Shown in pieces: positions 24,492 to 37,132 of a stretch of DNA of 44,428 nt; the first letter of the stretch is position 1; each line of letters opens with the position of its first letter. The position numbers were made by a program, and so were the translations under genes. The stretch is taken from positions 1 through 44,428 of the forward strand of contig DYSP01000009.1 of NCBI GenBank assembly GCA_020718185.1, given 5' to 3'. The stretch comes from Candidatus Odyssella sp. (GTDB lineage Bacteria > Pseudomonadota > Alphaproteobacteria > Paracaedibacterales > Paracaedibacteraceae). The notes below the pieces were generated by a model. The model worked only from the letters and a program-made list of their open reading frames with translations, did not search any database and was not told where the DNA came from.

Positions 24492-24977
24492 GTGATTAAA
24501 ACAAATGATGAACTTCCAAGTATTTCTGTTAAAATCATTAAAAACAATGACATAAAAGAAATTAACTTTAAAGAATATGCTAACTATAAAAAACTTGTTA
24601 TATTTGCAGTTCCTGGTGCGTTTACGCCTACTTGTAATAATTCACATCTACCCCATTTTGTAAGTCAAGTAGACGCCTTTAAGAAAAAAGGTGTGGACGA
24701 AATTATTTGTTTAGCTGTTAATGATGCCTTTGTTTTAAAGGTCTGGGCAACTCATCACAAGGCTGAAAATAAAGTAATTTTTATGGCAGACGGAAATGCC
24801 GACGTAACCCGTGCATTGGGAATGATTTTAGACGCAACCCCTTTTGGTATGGGCGTTCGCTCGCAACGCTATTCTATGTATATTGACAATGGGATTATAC
24901 GTCTTCTTAATGTAGAAACATCTTCCGGCGCATGTATCGTTTCAGACGCATCGGCTTTGTTAAGTCAAATCTCTTAA
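24492..24977 (+). CDS. Peroxiredoxin, Prx5 type
   Basis: It reduces hydrogen peroxide and organic peroxides with a thiol donor. The peroxidatic site PGAFTPTC lies near residues 41-48, with the active Cys at 48. Further family features are the KGVDEIICLAVNDAFV segment, FMADGNADVTRALGM and GVRSQRYSMYIDNG. I chose GTG 24492, preceded by GAAAGG at 8 bases, since it gives the usual 161-residue length. A frame open from 24423 would add 23 residues without a ribosome binding site. There is no fused glutaredoxin domain. It could protect against host oxidative bursts (inference). Confidence 0.9.
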   Translation: MIKTNDELPSISVKIIKNNDIKEINFKEYANYKKLVIFAVPGAFTPTCNNSHLPHFVSQVDAFKKKGVDEIICLAVNDAFVLKVWATHHKAENKVIFMADGNADVTRALGMILDATPFGMGVRSQRYSMYIDNGIIRLLNVETSSGACIVSDASALLSQIS

Positions 24978-25011
24978 AGGATATAGCCATTTTGCAGACT
25001 TCCCTTCCCTA

Positions 25012-25677
25012 CTAATTTCTTCGAGGTATGGGTTGTGGTTGAGGCATTATCTGTGGCTGCGGGCACTGGAGTTGTGGCTGTACTGCTTGATTTGGATACG
25101 GCAAAGGAGGTTGCCCTGGAAAGGGGCGATATTGCGGTTGAGGAACTTGTTGATATTGCTGATTTTTAGGGTAAAAAATCCCTTTACGTGGCCGAGAAGG
25201 TGGCTTTGTTGTTACATTTGACTGCGGTTGATAATTAGGAATTGGTGCTTGGTTTGGTTTGTTTTGAGCTGATCCAAATGCACGAGGACTAAATATCCCA
25301 GCCTTCCCCCCTGCAACAATACCATTAATATGCTGTTGTGATTTAATGGCTAGATGATTTTGCGCTTGTACTGCAAAAGGTTGCAGAGAAGGTGGAATAT
25401 GATTGACAACTTTTGATAGTGCTCCGCCCCCAAGTTTTGCTTGAAGATGAATGACCTGATCATGAATTAATTTTCCGCCAACACTGCCTGCAAATTTGCT
25501 AATCGCAGCAGTGGCTCCTCCAGTTTGTGAAGAAGTATTTGCACTTGCCCACGTCGTAGACCCAGCTGGGCTTCCCGTTCCAAAGCTAGCGACAGCAGCA
25601 AGAAAGCCAATTAAAAAAAATAAACCACCTAATATTGTTAAGCCAAAAATTAATCCCGCTAAAGACATTTTACTCAT
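25012..25677 (-). CDS. Membrane-anchored Pro/Gln-rich protein of unknown function
   Basis: One hydrophobic helix near the N terminus (about residues 5-31, Gly/Leu/Phe-rich) could anchor the protein in the inner membrane. A Ser/Thr/Gly/Ala-rich linker follows, then a helical part (about 60-120), and finally about 100 residues rich in Pro, Gln, Asn and Tyr (for example QPQPIPRRN at the end) that should be disordered. No family is recognised. The start is placed at ATG 25677, with AGGAG 13 bases upstream; a TTG at 25686 is closer to that site and also possible. It lies just downstream of atpC on the same strand. Confidence 0.65.
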   Translation of the reverse strand: MSKMSLAGLIFGLTILGGLFFLIGFLAAVASFGTGSPAGSTTWASANTSSQTGGATAAISKFAGSVGGKLIHDQVIHLQAKLGGGALSKVVNHIPPSLQPFAVQAQNHLAIKSQQHINGIVAGGKAGIFSPRAFGSAQNKPNQAPIPNYQPQSNVTTKPPSRPRKGIFYPKNQQYQQVPQPQYRPFPGQPPLPYPNQAVQPQLQCPQPQIMPQPQPIPRRN

Positions 25678-25709
25678 GAAAAACAAAAGCTCCTATAACA
25701 GGGAAAGGG

Positions 25710-25979
25710 TTATTCTTGCACTAAAAGATGACAATGATTATTTTTAATATCGGCAAAGCCCCCATTAATATTGATGGTCTGCGTCAAGTTGTTTCTATCT
25801 TCACGATAAATTTTCACCTCTCCTACCTTTAGAGTTGTGACAAATGAGGTATGATCCTTCAAAACACCAAATTCGCCTTCAGTTCCAGGCAAAATAACAA
25901 ACACAACGTCTTGCTCAACAAGTGTTTTTGTTGGTGATCGAATAGTGATTTTGAATTGATTTTCCAATAATGCTGTCAT
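25710..25979 (-). CDS. atpC: ATP synthase F1 subunit epsilon
   Basis: Subunit epsilon belongs to the central stalk and regulates F1. The 89-residue sequence shows the beta-sandwich pattern: FKITIRSPTKTLVEQDVVFV, then PGTEGEFGVLKDHTSFVTTL near 30-49 and GGFADIKNNHCHLLV near the end. The C-terminal two-helix domain is missing, as in several short alphaproteobacterial forms. I chose ATG 25979 with GAGGGAG upstream; the longer frame from 26015 runs through that site. No atpD, atpG or atpA is adjacent: the next upstream gene is a DsbA-like protein behind a hairpin, so atpC is separated from the F1 operon. Confidence 0.85.
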   Translation of the reverse strand: MTALLENQFKITIRSPTKTLVEQDVVFVILPGTEGEFGVLKDHTSFVTTLKVGEVKIYREDRNNLTQTININGGFADIKNNHCHLLVQE

Positions 25980-26106
25980 TGCTTGAACTCCCTCATTTTT
26001 CTTATCATTTTTCAAACAATCAACTCACTCTTTGCACGAAACAATTGCGATGTCGAAATCTATAGATAACCAACGGATTGCTTCACACTCTCTTATTGTA
26101 TCAAAG

Positions 26107-26140
26107 AGAGACCTCTTTCAACATTTTGAAAGAGGTCTCT
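26107..26140 (-). terminator. 15-bp perfect hairpin behind the DsbA-like gene
   Basis: Arms 26107-26121 and 26126-26140 are exact reverse complements around a 4-base loop, 13 bases beyond the stop of the minus-strand gene 26153-26905. The minus-strand tail has no long T run, so termination strength is uncertain. Confidence 0.65.
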
Positions 26141-26152
26141 AACTTCTCTGAT

Positions 26153-26905
26153 TTAAGATGCTTTTATTGCATCTGATAGTAGTTGTTGCAGTCCTGCTTT
26201 ATCGCCAACTTGAACAAGGCGAGCCCCTGTTTTATCAGATAAAATAAGAGTTGGGGTTGCTTCTAGACCAATTTTAACAGCAAGATCTTGGGTATTTTTA
26301 AGCTGCGTCATCACTGCATCGCTTTTCATTGCGGCTTCTAACTTTGCTGTATCAAAACCGCTCTCTTTCGCAATGTTGATGAATTTGGCTTCATCCATTG
26401 GCTCTTTGCTATTTATTAATTTTGTAGAAAGATCTGTGAATTTTTTTGGATCTTGAGCATAAGCTGCAATTAAGCCAGCAGAAACAACTTTAGAGTTATC
26501 ACCTAAAATTGGCCACTGACGAACCAAAATACCCAACTTTTCTTTTCCAGGAAGATCTTTTTCAATATCACTAATGGCTGTTTCAAGAACTCGGCAATGT
26601 GGGCAATTTGGATCCACAAAAATCACAAGTTTAACAGCAGCATCTTCTTTCCCAATAACAATTGCTCCTTTAGAATCGGATAATTGATCTTTGGATGCAG
26701 TAACGCCAGCGTTAAGTTTCGCAATGGCTTCTTGTTCTTGCTTTTTAGAGTGATTTTGCAAGCTATCAATGATAGCTTGGGGGTTTTGTTGAATGTATTC
26801 AGCCACAACTTTGTTAATTTCTTCTGTTTGTGGAGGCGTAACCTTTGCATGTACAGTTACAGCTGTTCCTAAAAGCACGACAAGACTTAATACTTTTAAC
26901 ATCAA
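26153..26905 (-). CDS. Periplasmic DsbA-family thiol:disulfide protein
   Basis: The signal peptide is residues 1-20 (cleavage near VHA-KV). A helical N-terminal part (about 25-65) is like the dimerisation region of ScsC/Com1-type proteins. The thioredoxin fold follows, with the active site CPHC at residues 101-104 (FVDPNCPHCR) and the cis-Pro loop EATPTLIL near 215-222. It probably introduces or isomerises disulfides in exported proteins. The N-terminal region suggests a multimeric, isomerase-like member rather than classical DsbA (inference). It is a single transcription unit, ended by the hairpin at 26107-26140. Confidence 0.88.
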   Translation of the reverse strand: MMLKVLSLVVLLGTAVTVHAKVTPPQTEEINKVVAEYIQQNPQAIIDSLQNHSKKQEQEAIAKLNAGVTASKDQLSDSKGAIVIGKEDAAVKLVIFVDPNCPHCRVLETAISDIEKDLPGKEKLGILVRQWPILGDNSKVVSAGLIAAYAQDPKKFTDLSTKLINSKEPMDEAKFINIAKESGFDTAKLEAAMKSDAVMTQLKNTQDLAVKIGLEATPTLILSDKTGARLVQVGDKAGLQQLLSDAIKAS

Positions 26906-26980
26906 TAATTCCTTAATAAATAATTTTAATTAATTTAGATATTATCCTACCTTTATAAATCTCCCAAGAAAAAAATAAAA

Positions 26981-27631
26981 TTATATCTTTAAGCCACTTT
27001 TCTGCCAGTCTTTCATAAAGGCAGCAAGACCACTATCTGTCAAAGGATGATTATATAATTGGCGGAAAACTTTGCCGGGAATGGTCACAACATCGGCACC
27101 CAGTCTTGCCGCTTCATAAACATGTTGTGAATGTCGAATTGACGCCGCTAAAACCAGTGTATCTATTTCATATTTTTCGTAGGTATTCACAATATCTTCA
27201 ATTAAGTTCATGCCGTCTGCCCCACAATCATCAAGACGACCGACAAATGGAGATATAAAGGTTGCGCCTGCTTTTGCTGCCAAAATGGCTTGATTTAATG
27301 AAAAACATAATGTCACATTCACCAAAATATCTTCACTTGCTAAGACCTTACATGCCTTCAACCCTTCAAAGGTCAAGGGTACTTTAACAGTGACATTGCT
27401 CGCAATTTTAGCAAGTTTTCGACCTTGTGCAATCATTGTTGGCGCATCCAACGCAGTGACTTCAGCACTGACGGGTCCGGTTACAAGCTTCGTGATTTGT
27501 GTGATAAGCTCTGAAAAACTCATACCACTTGCCGCTGCCAGTGATGGGTTAGTTGTTACACCATCTATGAGCCCTGTTGTCGCTAATTCTTCAATTTCTT
27601 TAATATCTGCAGAGTCGAGGAATATCATCAT
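26981..27631 (-). CDS. Transaldolase / fructose-6-phosphate aldolase-like, small (TalC) type
   Basis: It acts in the non-oxidative pentose phosphate pathway, moving a dihydroxyacetone unit. The family features are [15 protein letters not shown] at the N terminus, [11 protein letters not shown] near residues 24-34, the Schiff-base Lys in [15 protein letters not shown] near 84, [13 protein letters not shown] near 131-143, and [14 protein letters not shown] near 163-176. The length of 216 matches bacterial short transaldolases. Whether it is a true transaldolase or an aldolase cannot be told from the sequence alone; the alphaproteobacterial members are mostly transaldolases. It is divergent from priA. 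Confidence 0.92.
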   Translation of the reverse strand: MMIFLDSADIKEIEELATTGLIDGVTTNPSLAAASGMSFSELITQITKLVTGPVSAEVTALDAPTMIAQGRKLAKIASNVTVKVPLTFEGLKACKVLASEDILVNVTLCFSLNQAILAAKAGATFISPFVGRLDDCGADGMNLIEDIVNTYEKYEIDTLVLAASIRHSQHVYEAARLGADVVTIPGKVFRQLYNHPLTDSGLAAFMKDWQKSGLKI

Positions 27632-27720
27632 TTGCCTTGTTCCTTAGTTATATTTTCTATAATCTCGGTAATATATAAGTATAAATACACCGACCCCCTC
27701 AAGGGAACAAGAAAAAATCG

Positions 27721-29691
27721 ATGTCACTTACTGTAGATGTTTTATTACCGATTGCCGTAAAAACACCTTTTACTTACAGTTTGCCAGCAGAGCTCGTGGA
27801 AGTAACTGTTGGAGACATTGTGTGTGTTCCCTTTCGAAAGCAAGAACAATGGGGAATTGTTTGGCAAATCGGAAACAATGCTCCCTATACAAGGGAATTA
27901 AAATCGATTATAAAAAAAGCAAGCCTGCCTCCGCTTAGCGAAAAATTTCTAACTTTTTTAAGACGTGTTGCTGAGTATAATTATTTTCCCTTAGGTCTTA
28001 GCCTCAAACTAACATTAAGTCAGGCGTTTTTAGAAGAAAAGAAAACCAGAAAATTAGTTGATTTATCGCCTCCTCAGCTAGATTTCCACACACCTGCTTT
28101 TTCCATAGAACAACAAACGGCCATCGATCAACTTGTAGTGTCGATTGATCAACACACCTTTCAACCAATTGTGCTGGATGGGATTACGGGTTCAGGCAAA
28201 ACAGAAGTTTATTTAGAAGCCATTCACCACACGCTGAGCCTCGGTAAACAAATTTTAGTATTGCTTCCAGAAATTGCACTAACCAACCAGCTATTAGCAC
28301 GCTTTGAAAAACGGTTTGGAGTACCCCCCTTATTGTGGCATTCCAACGTTAGCCCAACAATTAAACGGCAAACATGGCAGGCGATTGTCAAAGGTGATGT
28401 AAAAGTTATCATCGGTGCTCGATCGGCTCTTTTTCTGCCATTTTCAGAACTTGGCCTCATTATTGTTGATGAAGAACATGATGGATCTTACAAACAAGAA
28501 GATCAAATTACGTATCATGGACGTGATATGGCGGTGTTGCGTGCCAACATCGATCAAGCAACGATTTTATTGGTTTCAGCTACGCCTTCTTTGGAAACAA
28601 TCCAAAACATGAAAGGCGGACGTTATAAAAAATTAACGTTAGCGACTCGGCACGGCGGCGCCATTTTACCCTCTATTCACCCTATTGATATGCGTCAACA
28701 ACCCAAAGGTTGGCTCTCGCCACCGCTTTTAAATGCGATTCAGAAGACACTGGAACGTAAGCAGCAAGTCATGTTGTTTTTGAATCGCCGCGGTTATGCT
28801 CCATTGACTTTATGTCGACAATGCGGCCTGCGATTAACTTGCCCCAGCTGCGCGGTGGCATTGGTTGAACATAAACATCATCAACGTTTATGCTGCCATC
28901 ATTGTGGGTATAGTCAACAACACCCTCAACAGTGCCCAGATTGCGCAACAGAAGATAGCTTTATTCCTTGTGGGCCTGGTGTGGAACGTGTCCATGAACA
29001 AATTTGCAAACGCTTTCCAAACGCACGCGTTCTTATTTTAACCAGCGACACACTTCATTCTACTCCCTTATTAGAAGAAGCGATTGAGAAAATCCACACC
29101 CATCAAGTCGACATTATTATTGGTACGCAAATTTTAGCAAAAGGTCATCATTTCCCCTTAATTACATTGGTCGGCGTGATCGATGCTGATTTGGGGTTAA
29201 GTGGTGGTGATTTAAGGTGTGGTGAGCGCACCTATCAATTATTACATCAAGTTTCAGGGCGCGCCGGCCGTGAAAAAGACAAAGGCCATGTACTATTGCA
29301 AACTTACGCGCCTGACCATCCCGTTATGCAAAGTCTTTGTCAGCAAAATAGAGATGAATTCAATAAATTAGAGTTAATCGACCGCGAACTTCATCACATG
29401 CCACCGTTTAGCCGACTTGTCAGCATCAGCCTTGCTGGACGAGATCAAACAGTCGTGGCACAAATTGCTCGTGATCTAGGATTTAAATCACCCAAGGTAG
29501 AGGGCGTTCAAATTCTTGGCCCTACCCCTGCCCCACTTGCCTATTTGCGTGGCAAATATCGGTGGCGTTTTTTACTTAAAGTTGATAAAAGCTATCCCAT
29601 CCAACGTCTTTTAGATCATTGGCTTGCACAAATAAAATTACCTAATAGTGTAAGTCTAGATGTAGACATTGACCCACAAAGTTTTTATTAA
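27721..29691 (+). CDS. priA: Primosomal protein N' (PriA helicase)
   Basis: It restarts stalled replication forks by loading the primosome. The N-terminal 3'-DNA-binding domain starts MSLTVDVLLPIAVKTPFTY. The helicase core has Walker A GITGSGKTEVYLE near residues 155-167 and the DEEH box IIVDEEHDGSY near 250. The eight zinc-ligand cysteines appear as CRQCGLRLTCPSC, then CCHHCGY and CPDC, near residues 362-405. Helicase motif VI is in HQVSGRAGREKDKGHV near 510-525. The length of 656 is a little short of E. coli PriA. It is divergent from the transaldolase gene and convergent with a Nudix gene. Confidence 0.96.
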   Translation: MSLTVDVLLPIAVKTPFTYSLPAELVEVTVGDIVCVPFRKQEQWGIVWQIGNNAPYTRELKSIIKKASLPPLSEKFLTFLRRVAEYNYFPLGLSLKLTLSQAFLEEKKTRKLVDLSPPQLDFHTPAFSIEQQTAIDQLVVSIDQHTFQPIVLDGITGSGKTEVYLEAIHHTLSLGKQILVLLPEIALTNQLLARFEKRFGVPPLLWHSNVSPTIKRQTWQAIVKGDVKVIIGARSALFLPFSELGLIIVDEEHDGSYKQEDQITYHGRDMAVLRANIDQATILLVSATPSLETIQNMKGGRYKKLTLATRHGGAILPSIHPIDMRQQPKGWLSPPLLNAIQKTLERKQQVMLFLNRRGYAPLTLCRQCGLRLTCPSCAVALVEHKHHQRLCCHHCGYSQQHPQQCPDCATEDSFIPCGPGVERVHEQICKRFPNARVLILTSDTLHSTPLLEEAIEKIHTHQVDIIIGTQILAKGHHFPLITLVGVIDADLGLSGGDLRCGERTYQLLHQVSGRAGREKDKGHVLLQTYAPDHPVMQSLCQQNRDEFNKLELIDRELHHMPPFSRLVSISLAGRDQTVVAQIARDLGFKSPKVEGVQILGPTPAPLAYLRGKYRWRFLLKVDKSYPIQRLLDHWLAQIKLPNSVSLDVDIDPQSFY

Positions 29692-29729
29692 AAGAAATTA
29701 ATGCTTACTTTTTTGGTTAACTTTGTGTT

Positions 29730-30194
29730 TTACCACTTTTCATCACTTACTTCCAAAACAGACCTATCTCTCATAGCCAAGTATTCATCAATTCTTCGCT
29801 TCGTTGCAGGTGAAATATCGAGAGGTAAATTAGAAAAAGAAAACCATTGAGAGGCAGATATTTCTGAACATTTCTGATAGACTTGTTCTACATGCTCAAT
29901 AATGTAGAAAACAATGTAATCATCTCGATTTTCCAAACCACTATGATATACATTAAAAAGTTTTGGAGATTTTAAGCATTTGATGCCCACTTCTTCCATC
30001 AACTCTCTTTGCATTGCTTTGATGGGTGTTTCACCAGGCTCTACTCCTCCCCCAACATGATACCATTGGGGCATATAGCTGTGCTTAACCAAAAGCACCT
30101 TGCTATCGTGGATAACAATCCCTCTTACACCAATCGTTTTACGACCTAAGATGGATAAAATGAGGTTTTTAATTTTCCAAATAGAATGTCTCAT
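29730..30194 (-). CDS. Nudix hydrolase
   Basis: It hydrolyses a nucleoside diphosphate linked to another moiety. The Nudix box (GX5EX7REUXEEXGU) is complete: it begins at GGVEPGETP near residues 48-56 and ends RELMEEVGIK near 63-72, with the metal-binding Glu residues present. A short basic N-terminal helix precedes it. The substrate cannot be read from the sequence. It is convergent with priA, with 38 bases between the stops. Confidence 0.88.
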   Translation of the reverse strand: MRHSIWKIKNLILSILGRKTIGVRGIVIHDSKVLLVKHSYMPQWYHVGGGVEPGETPIKAMQRELMEEVGIKCLKSPKLFNVYHSGLENRDDYIVFYIIEHVEQVYQKCSEISASQWFSFSNLPLDISPATKRRIDEYLAMRDRSVLEVSDEKW

Positions 30195-30289
30195 ATATAT
30201 GTTTTAACCAAACATCTAAAAAATAGCACTCATTATTATTTTTATTGCACAATAGGGGATAGGTGACCTGGTTAAAAATCACCCCCTTT

Positions 30290-30703
30290 TTAATTATTAT
30301 CTTTAATTGGAAAATGTTCTATGTGTGTTTCCCCATATCTGCCTAAATATTGCACATGTCGCCCAGAAATCCAGACAAAATAACCTATACATCCGCCTAT
30401 CATTGTTTGGCGCATAAACTCTGGATAATAAATTTCTCCCTGTTGAGCACCCCCGACGGCCTGTTGTATTTTTTGAACATCAAATGAATCTGCAATCGCT
30501 ATTTTTGGCGGCGTAAGTTCGGTGATATATGTTTCATCAGAAGCCAAATAATAAGTAGTTTCACAACGACGGTAATCAGCATGGTAGGATTCAACGCCAA
30601 TAGCCATTAATCTTTCGACAACTGCCCCGAAACTGAGCGTACCATTGTGTGATTCCTTAACACATTCGTCAATAATAAGCTTACTTTCATGATTAATATT
30701 CAT
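30290..30703 (-). CDS. DUF1398-like conserved hypothetical protein
   Basis: The pattern GVESYHADYRRCETTYYL (near residues 39-56), GEIYYPEFMRQTMIGGCIGY (near 90-109) and WISGRHVQYLGRYGETHIEH (near 111-130) fits the DUF1398 family, sometimes labelled phage envelope protein or YbcV-like, whose function is unknown. The family call is from memory of its motifs. It is soluble, with no signal peptide. I chose ATG 30703, which has AGGGA upstream; the frame open from 30727 lacks such a site. It is divergent from dnaA. Confidence 0.7.
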   Translation of the reverse strand: MNINHESKLIIDECVKESHNGTLSFGAVVERLMAIGVESYHADYRRCETTYYLASDETYITELTPPKIAIADSFDVQKIQQAVGGAQQGEIYYPEFMRQTMIGGCIGYFVWISGRHVQYLGRYGETHIEHFPIKDNN

Positions 30704-30948
30704 TATATATTCCCTTAATTTTATCAATTAGTTATTTGCACACCACTTCAAAGTTAGAAAATTGCTTTCTTGCCTAAAGTGTTTGGGGATAAATCAAATT
30801 GCAAGAAAAATATTAAGTTAAAGAAGTGTTTTTTTGCTACCTCCCAGCCCATTTTTTGTGTAGAGATAAGAGTATAATGATTTGCTTTTTTTGTATGATC
30901 AAAAAAATAAAGCAATAATCCAATAATTAGGAATAGGATTTGGAATAA
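30704..30948 (+). promoter_or_regulatory. AT-rich leader of dnaA, possible origin-proximal region
   Basis: About 245 bases, strongly AT-rich, hold a TATAAT at 30873-30878 that may be the dnaA -10 element, with no good -35. One sequence at 30784-30792 (reverse complement TTATCCCCA) is a single mismatch from the DnaA box TTATNCACA. There is no cluster of boxes, so an origin here is not shown. Confidence 0.35.
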
Positions 30949-32334
30949 GTGGAGGCATTAGTACGGCAAAATTCGGCGTTCAGCACTGCTCAACAAGAAT
31001 GGGAAACCATATGCCAGCTCTTAAAAAATGAATACGGTGAAGCCACTTGTAAAAATTGGTTCAGCCCCCTTATTTTGGTCAGTTATAATGAAGGGTTGGT
31101 GCAAATTGCCGCAGCTACTAAATTTATGCGCGATTGGATTACCACAAATTACGGCGAGAAAATTCGTGATCTGTGGCAAGATTTAAACCCCACTATTGAC
31201 ACTATTGAAATTATTGTCAGACAAGTGACTCTTGCCCCTGAACCGATTAAACATTATCCCCAGGCTCCTGTCATCATAAACTCAGATGAAAGCGATGGAC
31301 GTCCTAACTTTGTGGAATCAGCACTAGACAGTCGCTTTACTTTTGAAAATTTTGTGGTTGGCAAACCAAATGAGCTCGCATACGCAGCAGCACTACGGGT
31401 AGCCGAATCGAAAACTGTTCAATTTAACCCTCTTTTTCTTTATGGTGGTGTAGGTCTTGGTAAAACACACTTGATGCACGCCATTGCTTGGCACATTAAA
31501 ACTTGTCATCCAGATCGCCGCGTTATCTATCTATCCGCTGAAAAATTTATGTATCAGTTCATTCGCGCATTGCGATTTAAAGATACGGTTGCTTTCAAAG
31601 AACAATTTCGTTCTGTTGATGTTTTAATGATTGATGATGTGCAATTTATTAGTGGCAAAGACACAACCCAAGAAGAATTTTTTCATACATTTAATGCTTT
31701 AGTTGATCGAAATCGCCAATTAATTGTCTCGGCAGATAAATCTCCGTCAGACCTGCAAGGAATGGAAGAACGCCTAAAATCTCGTTTAGGTTGGGGACTT
31801 GTTGCTGATATTCACCCAACAACATATGAACTGCGTTTAGGCATTTTACAAGCTAAAGCAGAATCATTGAACACACCAATCCCAAAAGATGTGATGGAAT
31901 TTTTGGCGTTTAAAATTGCGTCTAACATTCGTGAATTAGAAGGGGCTCTGAACCGCATAATAGCTCATTCAACGCTTGTGGGGCGACAAATTGGCCTAGA
32001 AATGACTCAAGAAGTGTTACGTGATTTACTAAAAGCCAATGACAGACGTGTTACTATTGAAGATATTCAAAAACGCGTGGCAGAGTACTTTAGTATTAAA
32101 ACCTCTGACATGCAATCAGCACGCCGGTCGCAAAATGTGGCGCGTCCGCGCCAAGTCGCTATGTATTTATCAAAAATGTTGACTACACGGTCATTGCCTG
32201 AAATTGGTCGTAAGTTTGGTGGGCGTGACCATACAACTGTTCTTCATGCCGTTAAAAAAGTTGAGGAAATCATTTCTCAAGATAAAGAATTTTCGGAAGA
32301 TTTAGAAATCTTACGTCGAACTTTGGAGGTATAA
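30949..32334 (+). CDS. dnaA: Chromosomal replication initiator protein
   Basis: It binds DnaA boxes and opens the origin. Domain I (about residues 15-85) has WETICQLLKNEYGEATCKNW. The AAA+ domain has Walker A GGVGLGKTH near 166-174 and Walker B VLMIDDVQF near 225-233. The C-terminal DNA-binding domain has the signature GGRDHTTVLHAVKKVE near 424-439. The start is GTG 30949. The length of 461 is typical. It heads dnaA-dnaN-recF-gyrB in conserved ancestral order, with 5 bases to dnaN. Confidence 0.97.
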   Translation: MEALVRQNSAFSTAQQEWETICQLLKNEYGEATCKNWFSPLILVSYNEGLVQIAAATKFMRDWITTNYGEKIRDLWQDLNPTIDTIEIIVRQVTLAPEPIKHYPQAPVIINSDESDGRPNFVESALDSRFTFENFVVGKPNELAYAAALRVAESKTVQFNPLFLYGGVGLGKTHLMHAIAWHIKTCHPDRRVIYLSAEKFMYQFIRALRFKDTVAFKEQFRSVDVLMIDDVQFISGKDTTQEEFFHTFNALVDRNRQLIVSADKSPSDLQGMEERLKSRLGWGLVADIHPTTYELRLGILQAKAESLNTPIPKDVMEFLAFKIASNIRELEGALNRIIAHSTLVGRQIGLEMTQEVLRDLLKANDRRVTIEDIQKRVAEYFSIKTSDMQSARRSQNVARPRQVAMYLSKMLTTRSLPEIGRKFGGRDHTTVLHAVKKVEEIISQDKEFSEDLEILRRTLEV

Positions 32335-32339
32335 TTGAA

Positions 32340-33461
32340 ATGAAATTAACGATTGATCGTGCCGTTTTCCTAAAAGCATTGTCCCATGGCCAAAGCGTTG
32401 TTGAACGTCGAACCACCATTCCAATCTTAAGTCACGTACTTTTACAAACAACAGATCAGGGATTGACTCTTTCAACCACTGATATGGATATTGCCTTGGA
32501 AGAAGTTGTTGCCGCCGAAATTCATGAACCTGGCGCTATTACAGTTTCTGCCCACATGTTATTTGATATTGTGCGCAAAATTCCAGATGGCTTGCAGATT
32601 AATCTATCGCTCAACCCTGAAAATGACCAATTAACACTTAAAGCTGGGCGTTCTAAGTTTAATATTTCAAGCTTACCGGTTGATCAATTTCCCCAATTAG
32701 CTCAAGGGGAACTGCCTCATCAATTTCAACTAGAAACCAGCACTTTAATTCGATTGATTGACCGTGCCAAATTTGCAATGTCTAGTGAAGATACTCGTTA
32801 TTATTTAAATGGTATTTATTTGCATGCACATGGTGAAGGAAGCAACAGAATTCTTCGCTCTGTTGCAACAGATGCCCATCGCCTCGCCTGCATTGAAGCC
32901 GCGGTTCCTTTGGGGGCAAGCGATATGCCCGGCATTATCATTGGTCGAAAAACTGTCACTGAAGTGCGTAAACTTCTTGATGAAAACGACGCTGCCATTA
33001 CCATTCGCCTGTCGCCAACGCGCATCGAGTTTGTATTACCAACAGCAACTTTAAGTTCACGTTTAGTGGATGGATCATACCCAGATTATGAACAAGCCAT
33101 TCCAACAGGCAACGACAAACAAATTATTTTGGATGCAAAATCCTTCGCTGCTGCTGTTGACCGTGTGGCCACCGTTGCCACTGATAAACTGCGTGTGATT
33201 AAAGTGCACGTTGGCAATAATATGATTACGCTTTCAGCGGCAAGTCATGAACTTGGAAACGCGGTTGAAGAAATTCCTGTTGATTATGCCTCAGATGAGA
33301 GTGTTGAAATTGGCTTTAATGCCAAATACCTTCTTGATATTGCTCAACAAATTGGCGATGACGAAGCAAACATTATGCTGTTTGATGGATCTTCTCCGGC
33401 TTTGATCCGTGGTATGAACGACAAAGAATCATTGTTCGTTCTTATGCCAATGCGAGTTTAG
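32340..33461 (+). CDS. dnaN: DNA polymerase III beta sliding clamp
   Basis: The clamp tethers polymerase to DNA. The N terminus MKLTIDRAVFLKALSHGQSV and the RRTTIPILSHVLL segment are typical, as are GRSKFNISSLPVDQFPQL near residues 103-120, the LVDGSYPDYEQAIP segment near 241-254, and the C-terminal PALIRGMNDKESLFVLMPMR, which holds the protein-binding cleft residues. The three-fold domain length of 373 is normal. GGAGG lies 8-12 bases upstream within the end of dnaA. Confidence 0.97.
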   Translation: MKLTIDRAVFLKALSHGQSVVERRTTIPILSHVLLQTTDQGLTLSTTDMDIALEEVVAAEIHEPGAITVSAHMLFDIVRKIPDGLQINLSLNPENDQLTLKAGRSKFNISSLPVDQFPQLAQGELPHQFQLETSTLIRLIDRAKFAMSSEDTRYYLNGIYLHAHGEGSNRILRSVATDAHRLACIEAAVPLGASDMPGIIIGRKTVTEVRKLLDENDAAITIRLSPTRIEFVLPTATLSSRLVDGSYPDYEQAIPTGNDKQIILDAKSFAAAVDRVATVATDKLRVIKVHVGNNMITLSAASHELGNAVEEIPVDYASDESVEIGFNAKYLLDIAQQIGDDEANIMLFDGSSPALIRGMNDKESLFVLMPMRV

Positions 33462-33509
33462 GAACAATCTCCTGATTATGCATAATGAGTATGAAAAAAG
33501 GGCGGCGTT

Positions 33510-37098
<3,589 letters not shown>

Positions 37099-37132
37099 TA
37101 AATTTTCACTAATTGTATTAAATAAGGGGATA

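Noticed and set aside
30784-30792. Near DnaA box upstream of dnaA
   Set aside because: It is a single site with one mismatch and no cluster, so it is not enough to call an origin.
33479-33492. 14-base identity with 11760-11773 (TGCATAATGAGTAT), a possible element copy between dnaN and recF
   Set aside because: A 14-base match is expected by chance in an AT-rich window of this size, and the diagnostic GAGACC end is missing.
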